64,000 bases of DNA from Epilithonimonas tenax DSM 16811 (GCF_000428485.1 NZ_AUAA01000001.1:124001-188000); one strand, 5' to 3'. Shown: positions 44,780 through 55,322, counted from the first letter of the stretch. Numbers and translations: made by a program. The notes: generated from the sequence alone by a model not told the origin.

Positions 44780-45847
44780 TTATTTCTTAATTGCTTCCAT
44801 AAGTTTTCTGAAAGAATTATCCCAATCAAATCTTTTTATATTTTGAAAACCTTGTTCCACAAGCCTATCTTTTTGTTCTGGATTATTATAGAAAAATTTT
44901 ATCTGCTCGGATAATTCTGCTGTAGAAGTTGGATCAAAATATAAAACAGAATCAGCCAATACTTCAGGCATACTCGCTTTATCTGATGCTATCACAGGGC
45001 AACCACAAGCTTGCGCCTCTAATGGTGGAATACCGAAACCCTCATAAAATGAAGGAAATACAAATAGGGAAGCTTTTTGGTAAGTCTCTATTAATTCCTG
45101 ATCATCTACCCTTCCTAAAAACTGAATTCTCTTCTCCTGTTTCAAATCTTCAATATCAAGCGCTATATTGTTAAAAGATTTGATCTCAGAGCTACCGACA
45201 ATATATAGATTTACATCCTTCAATTCATCTTTAATATCTTTGAAAGCTTTTATCAGACCTTGAAAATTTTTATGAAAATTTCTAGATGAAACAGCTAAAA
45301 TATATTTGGGTGCAGAAGGATCTTTTGCTTTTAATGTATTAAACTGCTTTGCGTCAACACCATTATATATTACTACAAATTTATCTTTTGGAATTTTAAA
45401 ATAATTGGAAACTTCATCTTTCGAAAAGTTGCTTACGGTAATTATCTTTTTAGAATTTTTAAGCATCAGGGGGACAATAAACTTATAGAAGCCAATGAAT
45501 TTCTTTGAAAAACTTTCGGGACAACGGATGTAGGTAATATCGTGATGTGTAACAATTTGGTTAATATAAAAGCCCGGTGCAGTACTGCAAAGACTTAAGA
45601 GCATTGGATAATTATTACGTTTCAAGTATCGCGGGAGCTCAAATTGTTCCCATAAATGACCACCAAAATGACCAATTACTTTTGCATTCAATTCATTAGC
45701 CAGATCTGTATGAATAACGCCTTTTGGCGAAACAAATTGAACATCAATATCGGTTTGCTTTTTTAGCCTCTTCGATAGCTCTATTGCGAATCGCTGTACG
45801 CCGGTAATCTGCTGCGTCAAAAATCTTGCATTTACAATTAATTTCAT
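44780..45847 (-). CDS. glycosyltransferase family 4
   Basis: A 355-residue GT-B enzyme. MKLIVNARFLTQQITGVQRFAIELSKRL is the typical start, YILAVSSRNFHKNFQGLIKAF begins the donor domain, and PSFYEGFGIPPLEAQACGCPVIASD is the conserved GT4 E-x7-E region. NARFLTQQITGVQRFA resembles mannosyltransferase-like GT4 enzymes of capsule clusters, but the donor is not determinable. It starts 18 bases after the wzy stop. Confidence 0.92.
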   Translation of the reverse strand: MKLIVNARFLTQQITGVQRFAIELSKRLKKQTDIDVQFVSPKGVIHTDLANELNAKVIGHFGGHLWEQFELPRYLKRNNYPMLLSLCSTAPGFYINQIVTHHDITYIRCPESFSKKFIGFYKFIVPLMLKNSKKIITVSNFSKDEVSNYFKIPKDKFVVIYNGVDAKQFNTLKAKDPSAPKYILAVSSRNFHKNFQGLIKAFKDIKDELKDVNLYIVGSSEIKSFNNIALDIEDLKQEKRIQFLGRVDDQELIETYQKASLFVFPSFYEGFGIPPLEAQACGCPVIASDKASMPEVLADSVLYFDPTSTAELSEQIKFFYNNPEQKDRLVEQGFQNIKRFDWDNSFRKLMEAIKK

Positions 45848-45865
45848 TTGTTTGTATTTTTTCCT

Positions 45866-47050
45866 TTATTCTAATGCATTAAGTGATTTCCATTTATCTA
45901 TATTCAGAATTGCAACAATAATAAACCAAGTTATGAAAACTGCAGTAGGTTCTTGCAAAATTGGGAACACAGATGAATAACCGAGCCACGGAATCATTAA
46001 AAACAAAAGATACTTATTGGTTGTTGTAAAAACGAGGTTTTTAAATAATAGTACAATTAAAAAAATACCCAACAACCCAAAACAAACGATCAGAGACAGC
46101 CAAGAATTTTCAAAATCATACCAATCTTCTGCTCTCGGTGAAAAAAATTCTCCAGAAACCCCGAGTATGAAATTTTCTTTTGCTTTGTTGATTCCGTCTA
46201 ATAGTAATAACATCCGTAACTCATCGGATAGTGTTTCGTTATTATGATTTGCATTTTGTCCTGAAACAAAATTTTTGAAAATCACAATGCCTGCTATCAC
46301 AAGTACAGCAATAAAATTATTGAGCTTGACTTTATAAAAATTGAATTTTGTATAAAAATAGACACCAACAGTAAGGACTGTTAAAAAAATACCAGCTCTG
46401 GTATTACAATAAAAAATAGAAATGAGCATTAATATGACAAAAATGAAACGCGCATATTTTTTGAAATTACCATTAATTAAAACTATAACAGCGATAAACC
46501 AGGAGTATTGACTAAACGCCATAGGGCTTACAAATCCAAATCGAGCTCTAGTAATACCTTCTCTTAAGAAAAAAGCGCCAGATCCAGTTTCTTTTTCAGA
46601 CTCAAAAAACATGGAATCCTGAGTGGGAATTTCATAAAGGAAAACAAATAGAAAGCCTATGATCATAATGAACATGAGGATTCTTAGATCTGTTTTAAAT
46701 CCTTTGACACTAATGTACCGAAAATAGAGATACAATGGTGGACCCATAAAAAACCAAGTCAAATATTCCATATAGCTATATCCTTGGGATACTTGGAACA
46801 AAATGATAAGTGCTATGGCCAAAAAATACCAGATAAAGAATTTATTTTTTATAAATACATTAATACCTAATAAGGTGAAAAATATATACAAACCGTCTTT
46901 CCAAAGTGATGTACCAAGAAATTTTGATATCAAAGGGTACATTGGAAAAAAAATAAAATAAAACCGTAACATCAATAGATATATAGTGTTGCAGCGATAT
47001 TGTGGAACAGCATCAATTACTTCTTCATTTTCTATAGCTATTGAATTCAT
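45866..47050 (-). CDS. wzy: O-antigen/polysaccharide polymerase (Wzy-like)
   Basis: A 394-residue protein with about ten or eleven predicted membrane helices and a larger extracytoplasmic loop (about residues 265-325, containing FSPRAEDWYDFENSWLSLIVCFG). This loop and the NTRAGIF segment are typical of Wzy/O-antigen ligase-polymerase proteins (Wzy_C type). It polymerises flipped repeat units at the outer face of the inner membrane. Sequence identity among Wzy proteins is low, so the call rests on topology and on its position in a Wzx/Wza/Wzc cluster. Confidence 0.8.
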   Translation of the reverse strand: MNSIAIENEEVIDAVPQYRCNTIYLLMLRFYFIFFPMYPLISKFLGTSLWKDGLYIFFTLLGINVFIKNKFFIWYFLAIALIILFQVSQGYSYMEYLTWFFMGPPLYLYFRYISVKGFKTDLRILMFIMIIGFLFVFLYEIPTQDSMFFESEKETGSGAFFLREGITRARFGFVSPMAFSQYSWFIAVIVLINGNFKKYARFIFVILMLISIFYCNTRAGIFLTVLTVGVYFYTKFNFYKVKLNNFIAVLVIAGIVIFKNFVSGQNANHNNETLSDELRMLLLLDGINKAKENFILGVSGEFFSPRAEDWYDFENSWLSLIVCFGLLGIFLIVLLFKNLVFTTTNKYLLFLMIPWLGYSSVFPILQEPTAVFITWFIIVAILNIDKWKSLNALE

Positions 47051-47126
47051 TAATTATTACTTTACGGAAAATACAGCGATGTAAGATCCAAATTATATTA
47101 TTTGTTTATAATTGTGTTTTTTTTAT

Positions 47127-48221
47127 TCAATTCTTATTAATAAAATTAATCAGTTTTGATATTTGTATTTTGCTATTTTTACTGGCTTCTCTGTTGATTT
47201 CTTTATTAAGATATTTCAACACATTTCTTTTAAAATCATCTGAATTATTAGGATCTATGTAGGTCACCATATCACTGTTAGCAGCAATCTGACCGGCCTC
47301 TCTCAACTCACTAATATCAGAGGTAATAACGGGTGTTCCTGATAACAATGCCTCTCTTACAGGAATACCAAATCCTTCGTAAATAGATGGAAAAACAAAC
47401 AATTTGGCACCAGAATATAAAACAGGAAGATCAGACTCAGCAACATAACCCAAGGCATTTACATTGTCAGAGTACCTATTGAGTAGGGTTTGGATCTCAT
47501 TATCATTCCAACCTTTGAGGCCTACTATTGCTAATTTTACCTTATTGATTTTCTGCTGATCCAATAATTCTATAAAATTTTTCAAAACAAAAACGAGATT
47601 CTTCCTCGGTTCCAGATTCCCGACAAAAAGTATATAATCTTCAGAAATATTATATTTTTTTGTCACCTCATTTATCTCATTGGATGTTCTTAATTTGTAA
47701 TCCAAAGACACTGGAGGATTTATGATCTCATCTGTTTCCTTTTTAAAATAGAAGAAAAGTTTTTCCGCAGTACCCGAACTATTAGATATTATAAAATCTG
47801 CGTTGATAATATCTTTCTTAAAAAAAAGCAAGTGAGTTAAATAATGCATTTTTCCCATTGTTTCCGGGACCAATTTTGCATTGAGGTCATGTACTATTGC
47901 TATTTTTTTGACTTTATGAGAAAGCTGTGGGAAAAATCCTGTGGTGGAAATAAAAAAATCTAAATTATCATTTTTTATATCTTTTCCAGCAAAGAGTTTC
48001 AACCAAACTTTTCCAGGCATTTTACCTTTGAAACCCAGATAAAACTCTCTCTTTTTAATTGTCTTATCTATAGTTTCAGGTAAACCAATTTTTTTATTAG
48101 AATAAGCATAATAACTTGCATCAGGAATTTCCTTTATGATTTCCTCTAATACATTTAAAACATATTTCCCAATACCACTAGGGTTTTCTTGTAAAGGAAA
48201 TGCATCAAAACCTATTCTCAT
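47127..48221 (-). CDS. glycosyltransferase family 4
   Basis: A 364-residue GT-B enzyme: MRIGFDAFPLQENPSGIGKYVLNVLEE at the start, KIAIVHDLNAKLVPETMGKMHYLTH in the acceptor domain, YILFVGNLEPRKNLVFVLKNFIEL opening the donor domain, and PSIYEGFGIPVREALLSGTPVITSD as the E-x7-E motif. It transfers an unknown sugar during repeat-unit assembly. It is separated from wzy by 76 bases. Confidence 0.92.
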   Translation of the reverse strand: MRIGFDAFPLQENPSGIGKYVLNVLEEIIKEIPDASYYAYSNKKIGLPETIDKTIKKREFYLGFKGKMPGKVWLKLFAGKDIKNDNLDFFISTTGFFPQLSHKVKKIAIVHDLNAKLVPETMGKMHYLTHLLFFKKDIINADFIISNSSGTAEKLFFYFKKETDEIINPPVSLDYKLRTSNEINEVTKKYNISEDYILFVGNLEPRKNLVFVLKNFIELLDQQKINKVKLAIVGLKGWNDNEIQTLLNRYSDNVNALGYVAESDLPVLYSGAKLFVFPSIYEGFGIPVREALLSGTPVITSDISELREAGQIAANSDMVTYIDPNNSDDFKRNVLKYLNKEINREASKNSKIQISKLINFINKN

Positions 48222-48247
48222 ATTATTAGTATATTATTACAACAAAA

Positions 48248-49480
48248 TTATTTGTCTATTAAAAAATCCTGGCTTTCCAATCTCGTCTTCATTCTTACAT
48301 ATTTTATAAGGAAAAAATAGCGCTTGATGCCAAATACAAAAATAAATAATTTCACTAATGCATTAAAAACTTGGTCTATCCTGGATATATCTGTATTATT
48401 TTCTTTCTTGATTCCTAAATTGTAATCTGCTGTATTATCTTTCAAAATCAATCTTTTGGATTTCAAAAGTTGGTAAAATTTATTTTGATTTTCGAATGGG
48501 TCAAAAGCTTCCCTATTATTCTCTGAATAAAGTCTGTATAATCTTCTGTGAAGTGGAATGATCACATCTCCATTTTTGTAAGTATTAAAAGAATATTTTA
48601 GTTTAGAAAAAAGATCATAATTGTTTCTGTAAACAATCTCAGAATAACTATTGATAATTGGAACAAAAGATGGGAAAACATCTATATTGAATCTCGGATG
48701 TCTTCTATTAATTACTGTTTTATTATAAGGATCGAAACCAGAAAAATGAAAGAACAAAAGTGGGAATAATTCTTTAGTTCTAAGGTCTTCGATCACATAC
48801 TTATTATCGCGAATCTTAAGTTCTCTCTCGTGCAGATTCCAAATTGCAATATTGATTCCCGGATGATGTGAAATTAATAGATCGTTCGGGAAAAAACCAG
48901 GCAGGAAGTCTATCCATTTTTGATCAACGTGCAAAGCATCTTCTTTATCAGCATAGCATTTATCAAACAATCTGTTTTGCCACCATTCTACGATTTGATT
49001 ACCAATTTCATTGTTTTTTATTGCTCCAAATCCCAGATTGTAAATACCTACAAACAGTAGTTCTTCTTCGGTGACCGCACCTGTATAATTGGTCTCAATA
49101 TGATTATAATGAGGTGTGATAACCATAGAATATTTGTCTAAAGAATCATATATAGGTGCCAAATTATCTGTTACATAAATATCGGGATCTAGATAAATTA
49201 CTTTTTCATAACCTTGGTCAAATAATTTTTTGAAGCAAAATGGTTTTATAGACGTTGCAAACTCGATCACATTATATTTGAATGCCATATTACACCAATT
49301 TGGAATCCAAGAATCATCCAAAGTAACAAGTTCAAATTGTGATACCTCACTTGTTTCTTCATCGGCAAGGAATATAAACATATCCACATCCGGATGATGT
49401 TCTAAAACCGAATCTCTCAGTGTGAGTGCCTGAGCAAGATAGTTTTTGGCGCAGATGGTGAAGATAGCGTTAGCGTTCAT
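48248..49480 (-). CDS. glycosyltransferase with DxD motif (GT-A, family uncertain)
   Basis: A 410-residue protein without membrane segments. MNANAIFTICAKNYLAQALTLRDSVLEHHP and KVIYLDPDIYVTDNL (DPD as the metal-binding DxD) are typical of GT8-like or related GT-A enzymes that start with 'TICAKNYL'. The middle reads YNLGFGAI, and HVDQKWIDFLP and PGINIAIWNLHER follow. The C-terminal 100 residues are basic and may bind membrane. The gene abuts the GT2 gene with no gap. Confidence 0.85.
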   Translation of the reverse strand: MNANAIFTICAKNYLAQALTLRDSVLEHHPDVDMFIFLADEETSEVSQFELVTLDDSWIPNWCNMAFKYNVIEFATSIKPFCFKKLFDQGYEKVIYLDPDIYVTDNLAPIYDSLDKYSMVITPHYNHIETNYTGAVTEEELLFVGIYNLGFGAIKNNEIGNQIVEWWQNRLFDKCYADKEDALHVDQKWIDFLPGFFPNDLLISHHPGINIAIWNLHERELKIRDNKYVIEDLRTKELFPLLFFHFSGFDPYNKTVINRRHPRFNIDVFPSFVPIINSYSEIVYRNNYDLFSKLKYSFNTYKNGDVIIPLHRRLYRLYSENNREAFDPFENQNKFYQLLKSKRLILKDNTADYNLGIKKENNTDISRIDQVFNALVKLFIFVFGIKRYFFLIKYVRMKTRLESQDFLIDK

Positions 49481-50350
49481 TTATGAATCGAATTTTGAAT
49501 TTATGTTGTAATATCCTGATTTATTAATTAAAAAATGATAAAATCCTGTAGCAATTGCCCTTAGCTTCTTTATCTTGTTGTCCTCAGCAATAATAACTTT
49601 TATAATCCGGAATAACAGGTGGTCCTTTAACAATGTTATTTTATAACCAGCGGGGAACATAGAAGGATACATTTTCCAGATTTGAAACTGATTTCTTATT
49701 ATAAAATAAGTTCGGAATGGTGAATAGTTGTTGATTGAAAAACCAAGTTTAGTTTTTTCTATGTAGCCTACTGTATGATTTAATAGTATATCAGAAAATA
49801 CAATTGTTCCCAAATTGTACTTGTCTTTTACCCTGTAACAGTATTCATAATCCACAGCATCGATAAAAAAATCGTCTTTGAAGTATCCAGTTTTTTGAAA
49901 ATTACTGATTTTAAATATAGATCCGGAAGTAATAGTATCAGAGACGTTCAAAATTCCAGAATTTACTTCATATAAAGTACGATTACCCTGCAGAGGATTA
50001 ATCCCAAAAATTCCTACATTCTCAGATGTGGTACTGAGAATCTTTGCTTTGTAATATGTAATCACTCCATCATCAAAATAACTATCCTGATCCATTGTCA
50101 GAACGTGTGTGAAATTCGATTTTTCTGCGATCTTAATAGATTCGTTCAAAGCAGTTGCAATGCCAACATTTTTACCATCTCCCGCAATAACAGCCTTGTC
50201 AAACTGCTTAATTATCTTTTCGCACTTTTCGGAAATCTCTGAATTTTTCCAGATAATTACACCCTCAGTCTCACTATTAAAAGCCGGAAGCGATTTTAGT
50301 AATAAATCATCTTCTGGATGAAATAAAATAATAATTGTACAAAGCCTCAT
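49481..50350 (-). CDS. glycosyltransferase family 2 (rhamnosyltransferase-like)
   Basis: A 289-residue GT-A enzyme. It carries CTIIILFHPEDDLLLKSLPAF, KNVGIATALNESIKIAEKSNFTHVLTMDQDSYF (DQDS as the metal-binding motif) and DFFIDAVDYEYCYRVKDKYN. The last segment resembles rhamnosyltransferases (WbbL/RfbF type), which would fit rfbC in the same cluster, but this is a loose inference. It starts 15 bases after wzx. Confidence 0.9.
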   Translation of the reverse strand: MRLCTIIILFHPEDDLLLKSLPAFNSETEGVIIWKNSEISEKCEKIIKQFDKAVIAGDGKNVGIATALNESIKIAEKSNFTHVLTMDQDSYFDDGVITYYKAKILSTTSENVGIFGINPLQGNRTLYEVNSGILNVSDTITSGSIFKISNFQKTGYFKDDFFIDAVDYEYCYRVKDKYNLGTIVFSDILLNHTVGYIEKTKLGFSINNYSPFRTYFIIRNQFQIWKMYPSMFPAGYKITLLKDHLLFRIIKVIIAEDNKIKKLRAIATGFYHFLINKSGYYNINSKFDS

Positions 50351-50365
50351 ATTATGATCATTGAA

Positions 50366-51808
50366 TTATTGTAATAAATATTTTATTTTTCTCATAATAT
50401 AAAAAAACATCAGCGCAAAAGTAACGAGATTTACAATTAGGAAATAATAACTATAATCCGGATACAGCCTACATGAAGTTATAAGCAAAATATTAATTAT
50501 TATAAAAAAAAATGTTCCGAGTTTAATATTATTAAATAATTTCAAAGTGTTTTGGAACTCCAAGGATTTAATGAGATACCAAGATCCAACCATAACAACA
50601 ATCATCCAAGTAATAACAATTCCATATCCATCAAATAAACTTCCTAATACCCAGCCTAAAATAATATTGATAGTCGCCATAAGTAACTGGGATATGATAA
50701 TCGGATTTAATTTATTAACTGACAGTAGCGCAAAATATGTTGGTGCTGATAACAAGTTTATGAACATACAAATAGAAACCAGAAGTAGCACGTTGATGAA
50801 AATAGATTCTTTGTGTCCTATCCATACCTCGGAAACTATTGGTGAAAGTATATTCAGAAGGGTTAGAGAGAACATTGAAATGAAGAAAACACCGGCAAAA
50901 CTAAAACTCAAGATAGAGAATGTGGGACTTTCGTCTTTCTCAACACTTTCTTTTACCATTAAGGGCATAAGGCTTTGATTAGCACTTACGATCACACCAC
51001 GGATTTGCATCACAAGCTTACTTGCCATTTCATAATAACCTGTAAATGCCAAGCCTCCAAATTTTGACATTAGCATCTTTGTTACAGGCTCATTCAATAT
51101 CCCTGTAATGGACGTCAACTGGAACTTGATACCGTAACTAAAAATCTCTTTAAATATCAGTTTATTCCAATTCCATTTGAATGGATTAAATCTAATCAGC
51201 CTTACTGCAAAAATTACACAAAGTGATAGTGATAAAAAAGATTGAAAAACTTGCGCCCATACGACGCCAATTAATCCAAACTTATTCACACTCCAAATTG
51301 TAATTCCCAAAAATAAAATAGAAGAAAACGAAAAAATGGAATTTCTAATATAATTCTTTCTAAAACCGTCTAATATTGAGCCGTAAACTCCAGCTAATGA
51401 ATTAAGCAAAACGCATATCAAAGAAAAAGGCAGTAAATCTCTTGCCAAACTTACAAAGTCTTCCTCAATAATATTTCCTAATAAAAAATAGGCGATTGGC
51501 CATATTATTAAACAAATAGGGATAAATATTAAAATATTTAATACAATCCCTGTAAAAATAAGTTGAGGTATTCTTTTTAAATTATTTTTATGCTCATAAA
51601 GACTTACAAAACGAACCATAGATGTTGCAATACCAAGGTCTGCAATATTAGCTATAGAAGATGTTGACATGACTACAGACCATACCCCTAGCAACTTGAT
51701 ACCAAGTTTGTCCAATAAGAATCTGTACAAAAAATAGTACATAATTCCTATAAGTGCTACTTGTCCTCCAGAAGTTAAGACATTAATTATTGTTTTTTTA
51801 TTTTTCAT
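50366..51808 (-). CDS. wzx: lipopolysaccharide/polysaccharide flippase (Wzx-like)
   Basis: A 480-residue protein with about 12-14 predicted membrane helices of the MATE/MOP type. It starts with MKNKKTIINVLTSGGQVALIGIMYYFLYRFLLDKLG, typical of oligosaccharide flippases, with a basic loop between the halves (RFNPFKWNWNKLIFKEIFSYG). It flips undecaprenyl-linked repeat units across the inner membrane. It sits between wzc and the first glycosyltransferase gene. Confidence 0.88.
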   Translation of the reverse strand: MKNKKTIINVLTSGGQVALIGIMYYFLYRFLLDKLGIKLLGVWSVVMSTSSIANIADLGIATSMVRFVSLYEHKNNLKRIPQLIFTGIVLNILIFIPICLIIWPIAYFLLGNIIEEDFVSLARDLLPFSLICVLLNSLAGVYGSILDGFRKNYIRNSIFSFSSILFLGITIWSVNKFGLIGVVWAQVFQSFLSLSLCVIFAVRLIRFNPFKWNWNKLIFKEIFSYGIKFQLTSITGILNEPVTKMLMSKFGGLAFTGYYEMASKLVMQIRGVIVSANQSLMPLMVKESVEKDESPTFSILSFSFAGVFFISMFSLTLLNILSPIVSEVWIGHKESIFINVLLLVSICMFINLLSAPTYFALLSVNKLNPIIISQLLMATINIILGWVLGSLFDGYGIVITWMIVVMVGSWYLIKSLEFQNTLKLFNNIKLGTFFFIIINILLITSCRLYPDYSYYFLIVNLVTFALMFFYIMRKIKYLLQ

Positions 51809-51849
51809 TAATCATTTGTGTTCTCTAATATATACAGAGCTTGATTTTC

Positions 51850-54225
51850 TTATTGCTGAGCACCAAACCAGCCCCTTATTTTATTAAACAATCCTTTTTC
51901 TTCTGCCTGGTAGCCGTATCCATATTTGTTACCGTATCCAAAATTTGTTTTATGGACATCATTCAGCACAAATCCAACATTTTTAATTTTTTCGGATCCA
52001 ATATTTTTATTAGCAAAATGAATAAACTCTTTTTCAGTCACTTCTGATCTTGTGACGTAAATGGTTGCGTCTGCATACTTAGAAATAAGGAAGGAATCTG
52101 TTACAAGCATCAAAGGCGCTGTATCAAGGATTACAAACTGATAACTTTTTTTAAGAGCGTCCAATAGATCCTGATATCTGCCGTTCTGAAGAAGATCTGC
52201 AGGATTTGGAGGGATGCTACCAGAATAAATAAAATCACAATTAGGACTGAAGCCGCTTGGGTGTATAATATCTTTAACAGAATCTACTTCGCCGTAAAGA
52301 TATTCCGTAAGGCCTTTGGATCCCTTCATAGATGGATTGTATCTCTGCAGTTGTGGATTTCTAATATCAGACCCTATCACCAATACTTTCTTCTGCATCG
52401 ATGCTAATGCTAGAGCCAGATTGACGGAAACAAATGTTTTACCTTCACCTTTGACCGTAGACGTAATAAAGATGATATTGGCTTCTGTTTTTTTAGCTAA
52501 CATAAAATTGATATTGGTCACCAAAATCCTAAATGACTCGGCTAATGGCGTTACATCATTGAGCCTTACCAACTCACTTTCTTTGCCAGAGATTCTTGGT
52601 ATTTCTGCTAAAACAGGTACAGATGTAAGCTTATCCATATCTTGTTTGGTTACCAATTTGGTATTCAAAAGATCTCTCAAATAGATGTAAACAAATGGTA
52701 TCAGTAAACCAAAAATAACAGCGCCAAGAAGTACCAAAAGTTTTTGGGGTGCTACCGGTTTTGGAGAAGCATACGCATAGTCTACCACTCTAGCCTTATC
52801 ACTGGTAATCGCCATTGCAATGGCAGCTTCTTCTCTTTTTTGTAAAAGTAACAGATACAGGTTTTCTTTGATCTGCTGCTGTCTTTCTATATTTCTAAAT
52901 AATTTTTCTCTTGTAGGTACTTTCTGTATCTCGCCTTCGCTGGAATAATGCTCACCAACCACCTGATTCTTTGTAAATTGTAAAGTAGTAAGAGATCTGG
53001 AAAGACTTTCCTTCATTGCATTTTTTAGAGAGTTAAGATCTTTGGTAATCTCCTGCACCATCGGATTTTCTGCGGTGGCATTTTCCAAAAGACGGCTTCT
53101 GTCCATCACCAATTTATTATATGCAACAATATTAGAGGTGGCAGTAGCGTTGTCCAATCCTATATTGGTAGGTAAAACCTGATAACTGTTGGTTTGAGAA
53201 TTAATATAACCGATAAGCATCTTGGTAAGCTCTGTCTGCGTTTCCAATTCCAGCGTTCTTCTTCTGGTTTCTGTAGAGATTTGCAAATTAATTTTGGCTT
53301 CTGCCCCAATATCTACAATATCATTATCAATCTTAAAATTTTCCTTTTGAGACTCTACTTCACCCAGTTCTTTGGAAATAAGTGTTATTCTTTCATCGAT
53401 AAAATCTTTGGTTTTTTTAGATTCTGTATTTTTATCGAGTGTTGCATACTCATTGTACATCAAGACAATATTATTCAGCAGGTCTTTGGCCTTATCTTGG
53501 TTGGAATGGTTAATCGCAATACCAATAACAGTGGCATCCTTATCGACAAGATCAATATCTAAACCTTTCTGAAAACTGTCAACTGTAGACTCCTCATTAG
53601 AATAGGTAAAATACAGATCATCCAAATCCATTTCTTTAACTTTTTTACGGTTAAAATTTGGATTTTTCACAATCATAAAGTTGGCGTACGGTAAACTTAT
53701 GGTTTTGTTAAAAGTAGATTTTACCGGCGCCTTGAATTCGTCAGACGTCAGGGTAATCTCGTCACCTTTTACACTGATATCAATTGGTTTTTTTGGTAAT
53801 TTTTCGTATAGTTTTTCGTTGATCACATAGATGTTAAATGGATTGGTATCCTTATATAATTCTACATCATAGAACTGCTCCCGGGAGTATAATGAGGTCT
53901 GCAGTTTTTTGTTCTTTACAACATCCTCAATAATTCTTTTGGACTTGAAAATCTCCAGTTCATTTTCGATACTGTTTGTTCCCATTCCGGCAAAACCGCC
54001 TAGACCGGATAATACGCCGAAATCTCCAGAAGCACTGGACATTTTCTTTGCATCTTTTATTAAAACTGATGATTGTACTTTATAAACAGGAATTGTTAAT
54101 TTAATATAAATTAAAGCTAATAATAAAAAACTTATAACTCCAATTACAAACCAATACCATTTTTTGATATAAGGTTTGATAAGTTCATTTAAATTGATCT
54201 CTTCTTCTTTTCGCTTAACGTCCAT
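51850..54225 (-). CDS. wzc: polysaccharide co-polymerase with tyrosine kinase domain (Wzc-like)
   Basis: A 791-residue protein. N-terminal Wzz domain with a first membrane helix (about residues 22-42), a long periplasmic coiled-coil part, and a second helix near residue 495-515. The cytoplasmic bacterial tyrosine kinase domain follows, with Walker A STVKGEGKTFVSVNLALAL near residue 590 and Walker A'/B motifs (VLVIGSDIRNPQL, FVILDTAPLML). The end is a Tyr-rich tail (FGYGNKYGYGYQ, about 764-775), the autophosphorylation cluster. It controls chain length and export with Wza. A promoter lies in the 314-base gap upstream. Confidence 0.94.
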   Translation of the reverse strand: MDVKRKEEEINLNELIKPYIKKWYWFVIGVISFLLLALIYIKLTIPVYKVQSSVLIKDAKKMSSASGDFGVLSGLGGFAGMGTNSIENELEIFKSKRIIEDVVKNKKLQTSLYSREQFYDVELYKDTNPFNIYVINEKLYEKLPKKPIDISVKGDEITLTSDEFKAPVKSTFNKTISLPYANFMIVKNPNFNRKKVKEMDLDDLYFTYSNEESTVDSFQKGLDIDLVDKDATVIGIAINHSNQDKAKDLLNNIVLMYNEYATLDKNTESKKTKDFIDERITLISKELGEVESQKENFKIDNDIVDIGAEAKINLQISTETRRRTLELETQTELTKMLIGYINSQTNSYQVLPTNIGLDNATATSNIVAYNKLVMDRSRLLENATAENPMVQEITKDLNSLKNAMKESLSRSLTTLQFTKNQVVGEHYSSEGEIQKVPTREKLFRNIERQQQIKENLYLLLLQKREEAAIAMAITSDKARVVDYAYASPKPVAPQKLLVLLGAVIFGLLIPFVYIYLRDLLNTKLVTKQDMDKLTSVPVLAEIPRISGKESELVRLNDVTPLAESFRILVTNINFMLAKKTEANIIFITSTVKGEGKTFVSVNLALALASMQKKVLVIGSDIRNPQLQRYNPSMKGSKGLTEYLYGEVDSVKDIIHPSGFSPNCDFIYSGSIPPNPADLLQNGRYQDLLDALKKSYQFVILDTAPLMLVTDSFLISKYADATIYVTRSEVTEKEFIHFANKNIGSEKIKNVGFVLNDVHKTNFGYGNKYGYGYQAEEKGLFNKIRGWFGAQQ

Positions 54226-54539
54226 TCAAGTTATTATTTTATTGTTATAACTGCAATCATCAAATTATTACAGCTAAATTTTTCTTTTACTAAATTATTT
54301 AAAATCAGAGGCTATATTTTCAGGTCTATTATCTTTTCTATGATCCTCAATAAAAAATTAAATATATCACAAATCTATCTAAAATGAAAATAATAAACAC
54401 AAAAACAACATATCTCCGTTTTTATTCTCATTTTAATATAAAAATCGCCTAAAATCAAACGTTTAAGTTATATTAAAATCAAATGATTAAAAAAATGTGA
54501 TAATTAACAGTATTTCCATTGTTTTGTAAACAAACGGAT
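54226..54539. other. AT-rich gap between wza and wzc
   Basis: 314 bases without a gene. It contains a predicted minus-strand promoter (54370-54403) and would give wzc a leader of roughly 140 bases. No terminator-like hairpin after wza is evident. Confidence 0.5.
54370..54403 (-). promoter_or_regulatory. predicted promoter of the wzc operon
   Basis: On the minus strand, TTTG (54403-54400), 22 bases, then TAGATTTG (54377-54370). This fits the Bacteroidota consensus and would start transcription near 54364. Confidence 0.5.
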
Positions 54540-55322
54540 TTATCTAATCAAAAGTGCCAACACCCCTAGAAGTATGGATGCAATAGATATTATGATGCCT
54601 GTTTGTGGGCCATAAGATGATGAACTCTTCTTAGCATTGTTGGGGGACACATAGATCACATCATTTTGTCTTACGTAATATTCCGGAGAATTGAAAAACT
54701 CTGCGTCTGTAATGTCTATATAATGTTTGGTCGTTGCTCCATCTATATTTCTAATCAACAGTATATTCTTACGCTGTCCGAAAATAGTAAGATCACCTGC
54801 CATTCCCAAAACATTAAGAATCGTAGTAGGTTGTCCTTCCGGTATTGGAAACTGTCCAGTTCTGTTAACTTCTCCTAATACTGTAACTTTATAGTTAGTA
54901 GTTCTGATGTTAACACCCGGATTCTTTATATATTTTGATAATTTTTCTTTAAGTTCTGTTCGGAAATTTTCTATCGTTTTATCTTTAGTACTTAAAGTTC
55001 CCAAAATCGGAAAATCAATATTACCGTTACTATCTACCAAATAAGTTGGCTCAACTCCTGCATTGCGACTAGGCATTGTAGAAAATTGGGAAACGTCGGT
55101 AGAATAATAATTCTGATTAAAGGGTTTTGCAACCTCATTATCCTTAGCAAGCACCACAATTGATAATTGGTCAGCAGGCTGTATTGTGGAAGAATATTGT
55201 CTTTGAGATGTTTGAATTGCCACATCCTCAATATTTTTCATATAATCTATATCTTGTCTGGGTTTACAAGACGCTACCATAAGCAACAATGGCAGGCCAA
55301 CAGATAGTAAATATTTCTTCAT
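54540..55322 (-). CDS. wza: polysaccharide export lipoprotein (Wza-like)
   Basis: A 260-residue outer-membrane lipoprotein. The ATG at 55322 opens a lipoprotein signal peptide with lipobox MVASC (Cys19); codons upstream in the frame would spoil it. The Poly_export domain follows (STIQPADQLSIVVLAKDNEV, YLVDSNGNIDFPILGTL). Next come a SLBB domain (KVTVLGEVNRTGQFPIPEG, TILNVLGMAGDLTIFG, NDVIYVSPNNAKKS) and a C-terminal membrane-spanning helix (GIIISIASILLGVLALLIR). It forms the export channel with Wzc. TATATTTG (55363-55356) may be its own -7 box. Confidence 0.93.
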   Translation of the reverse strand: MKKYLLSVGLPLLLMVASCKPRQDIDYMKNIEDVAIQTSQRQYSSTIQPADQLSIVVLAKDNEVAKPFNQNYYSTDVSQFSTMPSRNAGVEPTYLVDSNGNIDFPILGTLSTKDKTIENFRTELKEKLSKYIKNPGVNIRTTNYKVTVLGEVNRTGQFPIPEGQPTTILNVLGMAGDLTIFGQRKNILLIRNIDGATTKHYIDITDAEFFNSPEYYVRQNDVIYVSPNNAKKSSSSYGPQTGIIISIASILLGVLALLIR